A DNA stretch of 38,090 nt, taken from assembly GCF_002160515.1 (NCBI RefSeq), contig NZ_NFKS01000030.1:1-38090 (forward strand), in the 5' to 3' direction. The notes beneath the pieces are model-generated. The model did not search any database. It had not been told where the DNA came from and worked only from the letters and a program-made list of their open reading frames with translations. The stretch's first letter is position 1. Each line of letters starts with the position of its first letter. The position numbers and the translations under genes were made by a program. The DNA is from Anaeromassilibacillus sp. An172 (lineage in GTDB: Bacteria > Bacillota > Clostridia > Oscillospirales > Acutalibacteraceae). Shown here one piece after another: positions 16,077 through 24,137 of the stretch.

Positions 16077-16486
16077 TCAAAAATCAATGTCAGAAACATC
16101 AATCTCTCCGGACATCAGACTCGGAAGAATAATATTTCTTAAAGTAACTAATTTTGCGTTCTCAACACAGTTATTATGAATTGCATCAAGCAATGATGTA
16201 CCGATTTCGGGAGTATGAGCCGCAGAAGCGATTTTCCCCCATCGGGCGTTTTCCGGTACAAAAAAGATGTTTTCTTCCGCATAAGCGTCTCTGTCGTCCT
16301 CGAAACCGTCACCCTCAGCCACAAGCTCCTGATATCTTTTCTCAAAAGCACTGGATATATAACGCAGGAAAATAATTCCTACAATAACCTTTCTGTATTC
16401 AGCAGCAGGGATATGCTCCAAAACACGCAGGCAGCATCCCATATTTGTTTTTCAAAACCAATGTTGGCATTGTTTACTTTAGCCAT
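16077..16486 (-). pseudogene. Deletion fusion of hsdM start and hsdS end, also frameshifted
   Basis: An ATG at 16484-16486 with GGAGG opens MAKVNNANIGFEKQIWDAACV, the usual start of the type I methylase HsdM. A one-base shift near 16430 moves the frame; the family sequence continues as IPAAEYRKVIVGIIFLRYI through VPENARWGKIASAAHTPEIGT. At that point it joins LLDAIHNNCVENAKLVTLRNIILPSLMSGEIDVSDIDF, the C-terminal end of a specificity subunit HsdS. About 400 residues of HsdM, with its SAM and catalytic motifs, and both HsdS recognition domains are missing. The fragment from 16442 is open, but cannot work as a methylase. Confidence 0.85.
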
Positions 16487-16521
16487 TTTTATTCCTCCGA
16501 ATTATTCATTAATCTATCTAA

Positions 16522-16549
16522 ATTATAATGATTTTTTAAAAATTTGCAA
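16522..16549 (-). promoter_or_regulatory. Surviving promoter of the old type I restriction operon
   Basis: On the minus strand TTGCAA (16544-16549), a 16-base spacer and TATAAT (16522-16527) lie about 35 bases before the hsdM start codon. Although the first gene is broken, this promoter probably drives the DUF2971 and two-TM genes behind it. Confidence 0.6.
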
Positions 16550-16917
16550 CAATATGTGAAAATATGTTTTGATTTTATCTTTAAATAACCTGCATTGAAA
16601 ACATTATCTAATTATGATACAATATTTTTATATATAAAATTGACTATCAATTTAAGCAGATAATCTATATATAGAAACTAATCTTAACTCTTTGGATATT
16701 CTCAATTATTGCAAAATTATCTGTAACCACTATCAAGTTTCTGATGATGTTTATTTCATGCTGAATAGAACAAAATAAGTAATTATATCAAAGAAAATAT
16801 ATGTAATACTTATGGTGATTTTTCAGCTAATTAAAATTGTATAATCTATCAATATGTTATAGAACTTAAATTCAAATAATATCTAATCTTAAGTTAGTAA
16901 ATATAATATTATATTTA
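16550..16917. other. AT-rich gap without recognisable genes
   Basis: About 370 bases, very AT-rich, with stops in all frames and no convincing ribosome site. I see no RNA gene, repeat or strong promoter. It separates the hsd remnant from the third acidic-protein gene. Confidence 0.5.
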
Positions 16918-17208
16918 CTATTCAAAAACATCATTTGTAATCATATATTCCCTAGCTCTATCTATGATATCTTTAAAGATATTCTCCATCTCATTACTAG
17001 GAAATCTTTCTATAACATCTTCATATATTTCGCTGAAAAATACAGCCTTATCATCATCTATATTATTTAGATAAAAAAGCGCATCTTGCTCATTATCACC
17101 AAGGGCATCTCTCAATGGAAACCAGAAAAGTTTCTCTTTTTGTGGATCTTGAGGATGCGCTTTTCTTCTTTTTTCTATTATTTCTAATATCTTTTGTTCA
17201 TTTACCAT
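16918..17208 (-). CDS. 'ALGDNE' acidic protein, short third copy
   Basis: 96 aa; ATG with GAGG upstream. It is the C-terminal module of the family at 297-743 and 778-1065, more diverged: FWFPLRDALGDNEQDALFYLNNID, then IYEDVIERFPSNEM. The N-terminal half of the larger member is absent, with only a short helical, Lys/Arg-rich leader (ILEIIEKRRKAHPQDPQKEK). It stands alone, 223 bases after the end of the dynamin operon, without an evident partner. That a stand-alone module exists suggests the C-terminal part is the functional unit. Confidence 0.65.
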   Translation of the reverse strand: MVNEQKILEIIEKRRKAHPQDPQKEKLFWFPLRDALGDNEQDALFYLNNIDDDKAVFFSEIYEDVIERFPSNEMENIFKDIIDRAREYMITNDVFE

Positions 17209-17431
17209 TTAATACCTCATATAGCTTATTTGTAAAACAAATTTATCAACTCTCATGTATTTTAAAATAAACTGCGAAACTCTATACACTGCATCTAAGA
17301 AACTGATTCCAATAGAACACTTGAGTCAGTTCAATCTTAAAGTCTTAAGTTCTCATTTATCTACAGAAATTACTGCTAATAGTGGAACAAATAAATTCGT
17401 AACATATAGTACGTATATGATATTTTAAATT

Positions 17432-19144
17432 TTAATTATCAACATCAACTACACAACTTTTATGAATATCAGATATTATATTTCTGCATTTAACCTGTAG
17501 ATTTTCAAGCATTTTATACGTTTCTGATTTATTGATACGCATATTTCTAATTTCGGAAATATGCGTATCAATTTGGTCGACACGCATAACATAATTTTCT
17601 TTCAAAAATTTTTCCAATGCATTATTAAAATATTTTTCAACTTCGTTAGCAGCATTCGCAAAACTACCACGGAGTTCTTCACGATTTTTTCTCATTTCTT
17701 GTTGAATTTTATCTTTATCTATGTCTTCTTTTATTTGCATTCCTAATGAAAACACTACACCACATACTCCAACCACTTTACCAAATACATTTATTCCTCT
17801 AGCCCACTTAACTGCTTCCCAAGGTTTAAAACTATGTCCAAAAAAATGTCCAATATCCAAAACTTTTTGATGTATATTACTCCCAGAGAAAATTTGTAAC
17901 CCACTTGCAGAAGATTTTGTTCCAATTGTATTGGCGATTATCTTTTTGCCAGTATAAAATATGGTATCAGATTTCAAGAAATGTTCTATCGTTGGATTTC
18001 CTTTTTTCAACTTATTTTCCAATCTAAATTCCAGATCCTTAGAAAAATCAGATTTATAAAACTGATCCAGTTGCATTATACAATCATCTGCTAATTCTTC
18101 TATTCTGTGAGTCACGTTGTCAATACATGTATCCGTTATTTTATCAACTTCTTTATATGCATTATCAATCGCTTCTTTAGCATCATTCTCGTCCTCAAAA
18201 TCATAAATAGAATTCGCTATTTTGCGTCCCTTTTCACGTATTTTTGATGCTGCTTCTTGAACTATACGTTTAACCTCTGTTTCTATTCTGAACTGCGAAT
18301 TTAATAATATATGTCGTTCTTGTAACAGATGCTCTTCAAGTGCATCAATATCACTATCTCCAGTGGAAGATTGATATTCAACCATAGCATTTTGAAGTAC
18401 CTCAAAAACTTGATAAAGTACAGTGGTCATTTTCAAAGGGATAGCCTTATCGCTGATAAATTTATTCAATGTTTTTATAAGAGAATCATAATTACTACGA
18501 TTTCTTAATTCTTCTGCGATCTCTTCATCATCTTCTGAAAGACTATCAAGATATGATTCCACATCAATAAAAACAGTTCGTAACTGTGCCGGTGTATATG
18601 GCGTAGTTACTTTTTCTAAATCTTTAAGCTTAATTTCTTGATTTTCAACAGTATTACCAATGTCAGCCATCTTATTAACAATTAAAATCATTTCAGCAGC
18701 TTTATCTTTTTCGAGCAGTAATTTTCGGAAGTTCGCTCCGATAAAATCATCAAACAATTCATGTGTCACAACATAAACAAGCATATCAGAATTAGCTATT
18801 TCCTGATATGAAATAGCGTCGTGATCAGGATGAAGTGTGGTATGAATGCCAGGAGTATCAACCACTTTGATTCCGTTCCAATCATATTCATGCGCCTCTT
18901 GAGTAGTTATTCCTTCACCTATTGCAATATTCTGAATTCCTGTCAACGCTTTTAAAATACTAGACTTACCAGCACTATACTGTCCGGCAAAAACAATGCT
19001 TACGGGTTTATCACCTTCAAATACATCTTTGGGCACATTGCTCGTATCATATCCAATTTTATCTAGAAACTCACGAATATTTTCAAGTAAATCTTTACTT
19101 TTTTCTATAAATACCGAAATTGACACTGAATCTTTTATTTTCAT
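17432..19144 (-). CDS. Dynamin-like GTPase, second of a pair
   Basis: 570 aa; ATG with CTCCTTA (SD AAGGAG in sense) upstream. GTPase motifs are complete: G1 GQYSAGKSS at 54-62, a likely G2 Thr in GEGITTQEA, G3 DTPG at 96-99, G4 NKMAD at 157-161. Long helical regions follow, with a hydrophobic, Gly-rich segment near 455-475 (GKVVGVCGVVFSLGM) that may act as membrane paddle, then a coiled tail. Bacterial dynamin-like proteins remodel membranes; some delay phage lysis or serve in toxin secretion. It starts 27 bases after the first GTPase gene, so the two are coexpressed and may form a hetero-oligomer, as paired bacterial dynamins do. Confidence 0.85.
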   Translation of the reverse strand: MKIKDSVSISVFIEKSKDLLENIREFLDKIGYDTSNVPKDVFEGDKPVSIVFAGQYSAGKSSILKALTGIQNIAIGEGITTQEAHEYDWNGIKVVDTPGIHTTLHPDHDAISYQEIANSDMLVYVVTHELFDDFIGANFRKLLLEKDKAAEMILIVNKMADIGNTVENQEIKLKDLEKVTTPYTPAQLRTVFIDVESYLDSLSEDDEEIAEELRNRSNYDSLIKTLNKFISDKAIPLKMTTVLYQVFEVLQNAMVEYQSSTGDSDIDALEEHLLQERHILLNSQFRIETEVKRIVQEAASKIREKGRKIANSIYDFEDENDAKEAIDNAYKEVDKITDTCIDNVTHRIEELADDCIMQLDQFYKSDFSKDLEFRLENKLKKGNPTIEHFLKSDTIFYTGKKIIANTIGTKSSASGLQIFSGSNIHQKVLDIGHFFGHSFKPWEAVKWARGINVFGKVVGVCGVVFSLGMQIKEDIDKDKIQQEMRKNREELRGSFANAANEVEKYFNNALEKFLKENYVMRVDQIDTHISEIRNMRINKSETYKMLENLQVKCRNIISDIHKSCVVDVDN

Positions 19145-19171
19145 ATATATTTCTCCTTACTTAATTTCTCC

Positions 19172-21280
19172 TTACTTCATAATTAAAAGCTCTGTAATTT
19201 GTTGAGCCATTCGCACACGATTTTTTGTACTTGCATCGACACTGTCTATCTTAGGAATGTGTGCTATTCTAGGAACACTATCTATATACTGGATATAAAT
19301 CTCATCTCTATCACATCCACGTCCAATAGCTTGCAATAACATTGATTTTAAATTATCTTTTTTAAATACATACCAGATTTTTTCTTTCATAAGAGAATAC
19401 AACTTTTTAGAAGCATCATCAGGAAAATGTTTACCATCCTCAAGAATAATCATCATTGCATATCCAGGTATTCTTGCAATATTGAAAATATTACACACCG
19501 CTTCTGAATATCCCAAATATACCAACGCTTCTTTGACTACAGACATGTTAATCATTTGAAGCTTTTTGTTAAGTTCAATAGCAAAGTTCTGCTGCACATT
19601 AGATAATACAAAAATCGAGCTAATAACATTATTTATAGTTTTCTTCATTGGATATAATTGTTTTTTCAATAATTCATTATATAAAACATTAAGCATATTT
19701 TTTTCCAATCTAATAATCATTTTATCAATGTAATTTGAAAGCTTTTTCTCCAATTTCTGACGAGCATCGTGAATTTTTTCTTCTCTGCTACTAAACAAGA
19801 TTGACCCTAGCCATCCAAACAAACCAATTCCAGCACCAATCCAACCGATTGGTCCAGAAAGAAATAGACCAGCTATCATCAAACCTCCACTTACTAATGT
19901 CGTAGCCCAATTCCATATTCGTTTTCCATCAATAATTACATCCATATTAATTGAAGCATCTGAAAACACCTCATGCGAAAGCTTAATTTCATTGTTTACT
20001 TCTCGACTTATTTCTTGCAGTTCTTTTTCACACTCCTTCCCAAGCTGTTTTAGTAGTTTTTCTGCACGTTTTTCAATATGTTTTTTTCCCAAAATTTGAT
20101 TCCATTCGTCGCTTGCATTTTGATTGTCATAGTTATCTTCTGAGAATGAAGCAATTTCACGTTTTAATTCATCTGATAATGAAGATAGGAACGCTTTAAT
20201 ACGCTTTTTCCCATCAACCTCAAAATCTTCAGTCCATTTATTAATTTTTTTTCGTTTTTCAATAAGAATAGATCCCTGTTTACTGTTTTGCGCACTCTGG
20301 TTAAATAAAGTTTCTAAAACATTAACAAGGGGCACAACAACAATATCTGTATACGCTTTCAGTTTATAAAAACTTCCATTTGTACATATTTCATTTACAA
20401 TCAATCTTTCAACATAACTAAAACGGGATAATTTATACAATTTATCTTTGTTATCTATAAATTCCTCCTGCTGTGAAAGAAAGGCAGATTTTAAATGAAC
20501 ATAAGCAAAATTAATTGTACGCCAATTTTGTCCATACTGTTTTCCAAAATCAATAAATTGATTCTTAATATTATCCAACTTCTCTTTTTCAAATTTTTTA
20601 TTTAGATCACGCTCAAATATCTTAAAATTTGTTGAATGGCTAATATCTGCTTTAACATTAATAATGCAAATTACCGGTTTTCCCAGTTCAAATACTTTTT
20701 TCAAACATTCCGCTTCGCAAGCTTGTGGTCCATCATTCGTTATCAAAAAGAGAATTAAATCGCTCTTTTTTGCAGCCTCAAATGCTATATCCTCATCTTC
20801 TTTTCCTTCAAAAGCAGCAATTCCAGGAACATCAGTAATATGCAAACCTCTATACATATATGTTCTAATATCTCTGGTTGTACGCTGTGCCCCTCTACCA
20901 ATAGATTCTCCATTCCCATGTGTCAAAATTTCCATTAACGTAGATTTTCCAGCCATTGTTTTTCCAAAAAGTGTAATTGTAAATGTTGTCTTGGATAGTG
21001 CATTGATATTTTCTACTAGACCCTCTGGTAACTTTTTAATATCACTACTAATTGTAGATAACTGTGTTATTAAACTTTCATTAGTTTTATTATCACTAAA
21101 ATTGCTCTTTTTAATGTTATCTATTTCTTTATTTAAAATTTCTGATACATTCCAAACAGTATTTCTAAGTAGTGATACCGCATCTTTTGCGAGCCTACTT
21201 CCGAGTTCCGCATAATCCTCACACTTTTTCAATACATCGTCTAATTTTTCAGTGGATTTTATTTCTTCTTGTAAACTCAT
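19172..21280 (-). CDS. Dynamin-like GTPase with transmembrane hairpin, first of a pair
   Basis: About 702 aa from the ATG at 21280, which has CAGGAGA at ideal spacing; a start six codons earlier lacks one. G1 is GKTMAGKST (112-120, counted from the upstream ATG), G3 DVPG (156-159), G4-like INVKAD. Helical bundles follow. A hydrophobic hairpin near residues 455-490 (TTLVSGGLMIAGLFLSGPIGW, then GIGLFGWLGSILF) is the membrane-insertion element seen in bacterial dynamin-like proteins. G3 is DxPG rather than DTPG. The partner gene follows on the same strand. The gene boundary carries a tandem copy of TTTCTCCTTACTT-like sequence (19147-19174), a duplicated ribosome site. Confidence 0.85.
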   Translation of the reverse strand: MSLQEEIKSTEKLDDVLKKCEDYAELGSRLAKDAVSLLRNTVWNVSEILNKEIDNIKKSNFSDNKTNESLITQLSTISSDIKKLPEGLVENINALSKTTFTITLFGKTMAGKSTLMEILTHGNGESIGRGAQRTTRDIRTYMYRGLHITDVPGIAAFEGKEDEDIAFEAAKKSDLILFLITNDGPQACEAECLKKVFELGKPVICIINVKADISHSTNFKIFERDLNKKFEKEKLDNIKNQFIDFGKQYGQNWRTINFAYVHLKSAFLSQQEEFIDNKDKLYKLSRFSYVERLIVNEICTNGSFYKLKAYTDIVVVPLVNVLETLFNQSAQNSKQGSILIEKRKKINKWTEDFEVDGKKRIKAFLSSLSDELKREIASFSEDNYDNQNASDEWNQILGKKHIEKRAEKLLKQLGKECEKELQEISREVNNEIKLSHEVFSDASINMDVIIDGKRIWNWATTLVSGGLMIAGLFLSGPIGWIGAGIGLFGWLGSILFSSREEKIHDARQKLEKKLSNYIDKMIIRLEKNMLNVLYNELLKKQLYPMKKTINNVISSIFVLSNVQQNFAIELNKKLQMINMSVVKEALVYLGYSEAVCNIFNIARIPGYAMMIILEDGKHFPDDASKKLYSLMKEKIWYVFKKDNLKSMLLQAIGRGCDRDEIYIQYIDSVPRIAHIPKIDSVDASTKNRVRMAQQITELLIMK

Positions 21281-21345
21281 GGGTATTCTCCTGTACATAT
21301 ATTTTACATCTTTTACAAAAAGATTTTAGATTCTTTATTTTAACC

Positions 21346-21373
21346 ATGATACATTATCCAAATCACGCAACAA
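21346..21373 (-). promoter_or_regulatory. Possible promoter of the dynamin pair
   Basis: Minus-strand TTGTTG (21368-21373), a 16-base spacer and TATCAT (21346-21351) lie about 65 bases before the first GTPase gene. Only moderately close to consensus. The remaining sequence up to 21748 contains no gene; an 18-base palindrome, TTAATTATATATAATTAA, lies at 21729-21746. Confidence 0.4.
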
Positions 21374-21775
21374 AAGTTAATTTCATTTTGTTTTTATTAA
21401 TTCTACTTTTAAAACTAAAATCCTTTATAGTATTATAATAGTTTGCCATTTATTTTCTATGCGCTTTATTTTGGTGTGACATTTTAGGTTTATTATAAAA
21501 CATATATCTCTCAAAATCAACTTAATATATAATAATAATTAAACATATTGTAATTTTTTATCGAAACAATCACTAAAAATAACGTGAGTTGTGCGTCAAT
21601 ACGTAAATAATCTATATTCATTGCAAATTCTTACTTTACCAAATAGAATTTTAGCGCCTATAAAATTTACCCACTCTTAAAATTAAAAATTTATAATGAA
21701 AACTAAAGTGAAAGATTGACCAATTAATTTAATTATATATAATTAATATTACCAGGACATCGTGAATTTAAATAA

Positions 21776-22100
21776 AATTTGCACCAAGCGCTCTAATTTG
21801 CACCAGATTAGTATAAATCGCAACGTGTAAGTATCAATTTGAGGCTTTATTTCAATTCTTTCTGCCATTTGGCATTGTATTTTGTTATGACTCTTTACAA
21901 GCCCTTTTGTTTTCTCTTCTGTAAATCGAATCTTTTCCCGATTTCCTGAGGTGTCAGTTGCTATCTTTAAATTCAAGTATTTTTTGTAATCTTTAATGTG
22001 TCTATAACTTCTGTGCATAAAAATTCCTCCTATGGTAGTTTCTTTTATTCTACCATAGGAGGTCCTTTTTTCTATTGTCCGTTTTTACTGAACCTGTTCA
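21776..22100 (-). mobile_element. Remnant of a second IS3-type element with decayed OrfA
   Basis: Reading the minus strand, TGAACAGGTTCAGTAAAAACGG starting at 22100 resembles an IS3 left tip. An ATG at 22018 opens an OrfA-like frame: MHRSYRHIKDYKKYLNLK, then REKIRFTEEKTKGLVKSHNKIQCQMAERIEIKPQ, the helix-turn-helix part of IS3 OrfA proteins in Clostridia. After about residue 58 it runs into the end sequence repeated at 23906-24067. OrfB is missing, so it cannot move. It borders the Shedu cargo on the left. Confidence 0.65.
22026..22062 (-). promoter_or_regulatory. Hairpin hiding the OrfA ribosome binding site
   Basis: CCTCCTATGGTAG / CTACCATAGGAGG form a perfect 13-bp stem with an 11-base loop. 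On the minus strand the right-hand arm ends in AGGAGG, 7 bases before the OrfA ATG, so the stem would cover the ribosome site. In several insertion sequences such stems stop translation of mRNA that enters from outside promoters. The stem is perfect although the element is dead. Confidence 0.6.
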
Positions 22101-22135
22101 TAAAATCTGATTAAAACATTTATTTTGTTGTTCTC

Positions 22136-22678
22136 TTATAGATTTTCTGAATCAGGTGGTTCTTTGAATAACTTAATATCAGCTATTTTTGTAGTACTTT
22201 CATTTTTATGTACCCAATGATCTGACGAAACTATATCGCTTATATTTTCTGAGTCAGTAGGAAATAAAAAACATTTACCATCATGAATTATAGACGAAAA
22301 GAATACGCTCCCGTCATCTCTATAAAAAACAGGATCTTCCGGATTTTTAAAGCCCAAACCACATATTAGTTCAAATATACTGTCAGCAATTTCTAAAAGC
22401 AAGTCTTTTAATTCTTGACAAACTCTGAAATATTTAACGTCAGATTGATACTCTAAATTTTTATAGTAATGTCTATAAACATATTTAATATTTTCAGGTC
22501 TTGGAATTTGAAATTTTTCTAATTCTTTTTTAAAAGAAATCTCTGAATTTACAATTCTAAATGATAGAACTGTACAATATTTACAACAGATATTGATTAA
22601 ATTGCTATAGTCCTGACCCTTAATATCGTAATCTTCTGTTCCAGTAATATCTGTATCCCAAAAAACAAATTCATTCAT
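22136..22678 (-). CDS. Hypothetical protein next to the Shedu-like gene
   Basis: 180 aa from the ATG at 22678 (AGGATG about 10 bases upstream); the frame is open further, to an ATG at 22741. I recognise no family. It begins MNEFVFWDTDITGTEDYD, has a Cys-containing middle (INICCKYCTV), a helical stretch ELKDLLLEIADSIFELICGLGF, and ends with FYRDDGSVFFSSIIHDGKCFLFP. No membrane segment or catalytic motif is evident. The Shedu-like gene ends 53 bases before the open frame, so the two may share an mRNA. The style (small, acidic, beta-rich end) would fit an immunity or accessory protein, without proof. Confidence 0.65.
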   Translation of the reverse strand: MNEFVFWDTDITGTEDYDIKGQDYSNLINICCKYCTVLSFRIVNSEISFKKELEKFQIPRPENIKYVYRHYYKNLEYQSDVKYFRVCQELKDLLLEIADSIFELICGLGFKNPEDPVFYRDDGSVFFSSIIHDGKCFLFPTDSENISDIVSSDHWVHKNESTTKIADIKLFKEPPDSENL

Positions 22679-22794
22679 AAACTCAATCATCCTACTCGAA
22701 ATTTGTAAACTAAATATAAAAACGCTAATATTTATTGTCAAAAATAAATTTATTCACATGATATAGCGTATAGTTTTCATAAGTTATAAAATTA

Positions 22795-23595
22795 TTAAAA
22801 TGTATCACGCTTTAATAGTTCTACTGCATTTTTATATAGATTGTCATGATGTATCAGATGAATACCTAAATTTTTTGCCTTTTCGCGGGCAGTGCGATAT
22901 GTTTTATCACTAAAATCTGATCGCAGACCACATACCACTACATAATGAAAGCGTGTACTGTCATATTTTTGAAGTTCAGAAGGCATAGTTTCGTCGCCTT
23001 TAACACTCATAAGATCTTCTGATAATTCATTAAAATTGCCCTCTATCCAAGCCTTCCAATCTTCAACTTGAAATATACCTTTTCTGATAGCTTCACCGAT
23101 GTGCCCATCTTTAAGTGTAATTCTCCCCTCAGGTTTCTCAAATTCAACAAGAACAAATTCATAACCACCAGAACCTTTTCCGATAATCATATAGTCAGCT
23201 CGATATTTGCTTCCGAGACAAAATTCTTTAAATAGGTAGCATTCATGATGGCCAAAAGGGAATCTATCCATTAGTATCCCACAAACGATATGATATGCCG
23301 GAGTGTGATTTATATAATTAAGCACATCTCTTTCTAACGCTCCCTCCTTATGAATTAAATCATAAAACTTAGAATTTATGGCTTCAAGATCGCTGGTATT
23401 CTTTTCATCTTGTAGGACAACTAAATTATTTGGAAACAACGATAGGTTATGTCTTACTGCCATAGATAGTTTAGAATATAAACTTATTTTGGTAATATCT
23501 ATGGTTTCCTGAGATTTGATATAATCAGATTTCTCTTTTTTCTCAGCGCTTGACAACTCAAAAAAATCTTTTTTGTATAATTTGCTTGGCTTCAT
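22795..23595 (-). CDS. Shedu-like nuclease (DUF4263 type)
   Basis: 266 aa from an ATG with GGAGG at 6 bases; an upstream start nine codons earlier lacks a site. The C-terminal half carries a PD-(D/E)xK-type core: KYRADYMIIGKGSGGYEFVLVEFEKP (Asp, then Glu-x-Glu) followed by GHIGEAIRKGIFQVEDWKAWIE, the Q-x-x-DW pattern of Shedu proteins. The usual Lys of the third motif is Glu (VEFEKP), a variant I associate with this family. It ends with a Rossmann-like YVVVCGL ... HLIHHDNLYKNAVELL region. Shedu proteins cleave phage DNA; this is a likely defence gene. It lies between direct repeats of IS remnant sequence. Confidence 0.8.
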   Translation of the reverse strand: MKPSKLYKKDFFELSSAEKKEKSDYIKSQETIDITKISLYSKLSMAVRHNLSLFPNNLVVLQDEKNTSDLEAINSKFYDLIHKEGALERDVLNYINHTPAYHIVCGILMDRFPFGHHECYLFKEFCLGSKYRADYMIIGKGSGGYEFVLVEFEKPEGRITLKDGHIGEAIRKGIFQVEDWKAWIEGNFNELSEDLMSVKGDETMPSELQKYDSTRFHYVVVCGLRSDFSDKTYRTAREKAKNLGIHLIHHDNLYKNAVELLKRDTF

Positions 23596-23905
23596 GCAAA
23601 ACCTCCAAATCAATATATTCAAAATATATGGTTATAAAATATAATAAAATACAAAAGTCGCATTTTATAAAAATTATTAAAATTATTCCATTTATATTTT
23701 ATATTCTTTTTTATAAAAGCATTTTATCAGTAATAATTTAAAGAGTGGAGCTGCTAAATTTTACCACACAACACTACTGTTTTTTATAATAAATATTATA
23801 ATAGCTTAAATTATTAAATGCAAGTAGCTAAATGATTTTTATAAAATATCACGCAGTAAATTACAAACAAAACTAATTTAAACATAAAACACCATTTATC
23901 AAGGA

Positions 23906-24067
23906 GATTTGCACCAAGCACGCCGATTTGCACCAGATTAGTATAAATCGTTACAGTGAGTATAAAACTTTTATTGGTATAACCATATTTTATGACTCTA
24001 ATCAGAAAGACTGCATTATTTTGGCAAAATAAATCGTTACGCGTAAGTATCAATTTTTGGCTTTATT
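23906..24067 (-). repeat. Second copy of the IS end repeat, split by a 75-base insert
   Basis: GATTTGCACCAAGC ... TTTGCACCAGATTAGTATAAATCG repeats sequence at 21776-21850 in the same orientation. This copy is interrupted: TAAATCGTTAC occurs at 23944-23954 and again at 24030-24040, flanking 75 unrelated bases, after which GTAAGTATCAATTT-TTGGCTTTATT continues the match. The 11-base duplication could be a target duplication or a recombination scar. The rest of 23596-23905 is AT-rich and without a gene. Confidence 0.7.
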
Positions 24068-24086
24068 ACTGGATTTTTGGACAACA

Positions 24087-24132
24087 AAAATGCACCCAAT
24101 GCATAATGCTGTAAGAATTATGCATTGGGTGC
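24087..24132 (-). terminator. Terminator of ssrA
   Basis: A perfect 16-bp stem, GCACCCAATGCATAAT (24092-24107) and its complement (24117-24132), with a 9-base loop. On the minus strand it starts 6 bases after the 3' end of the tmRNA and is followed by ATTTTTG. It also marks the edge of the conserved chromosome; the accessory island lies to the left. Confidence 0.85.
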
Positions 24133-24137
24133 GGATT

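Noticed and set aside
23814-24053. 79-aa minus-strand ORF
   Set aside because: It lies across the repeated IS-end sequence and its insert; composition is what AT-rich DNA gives by chance.
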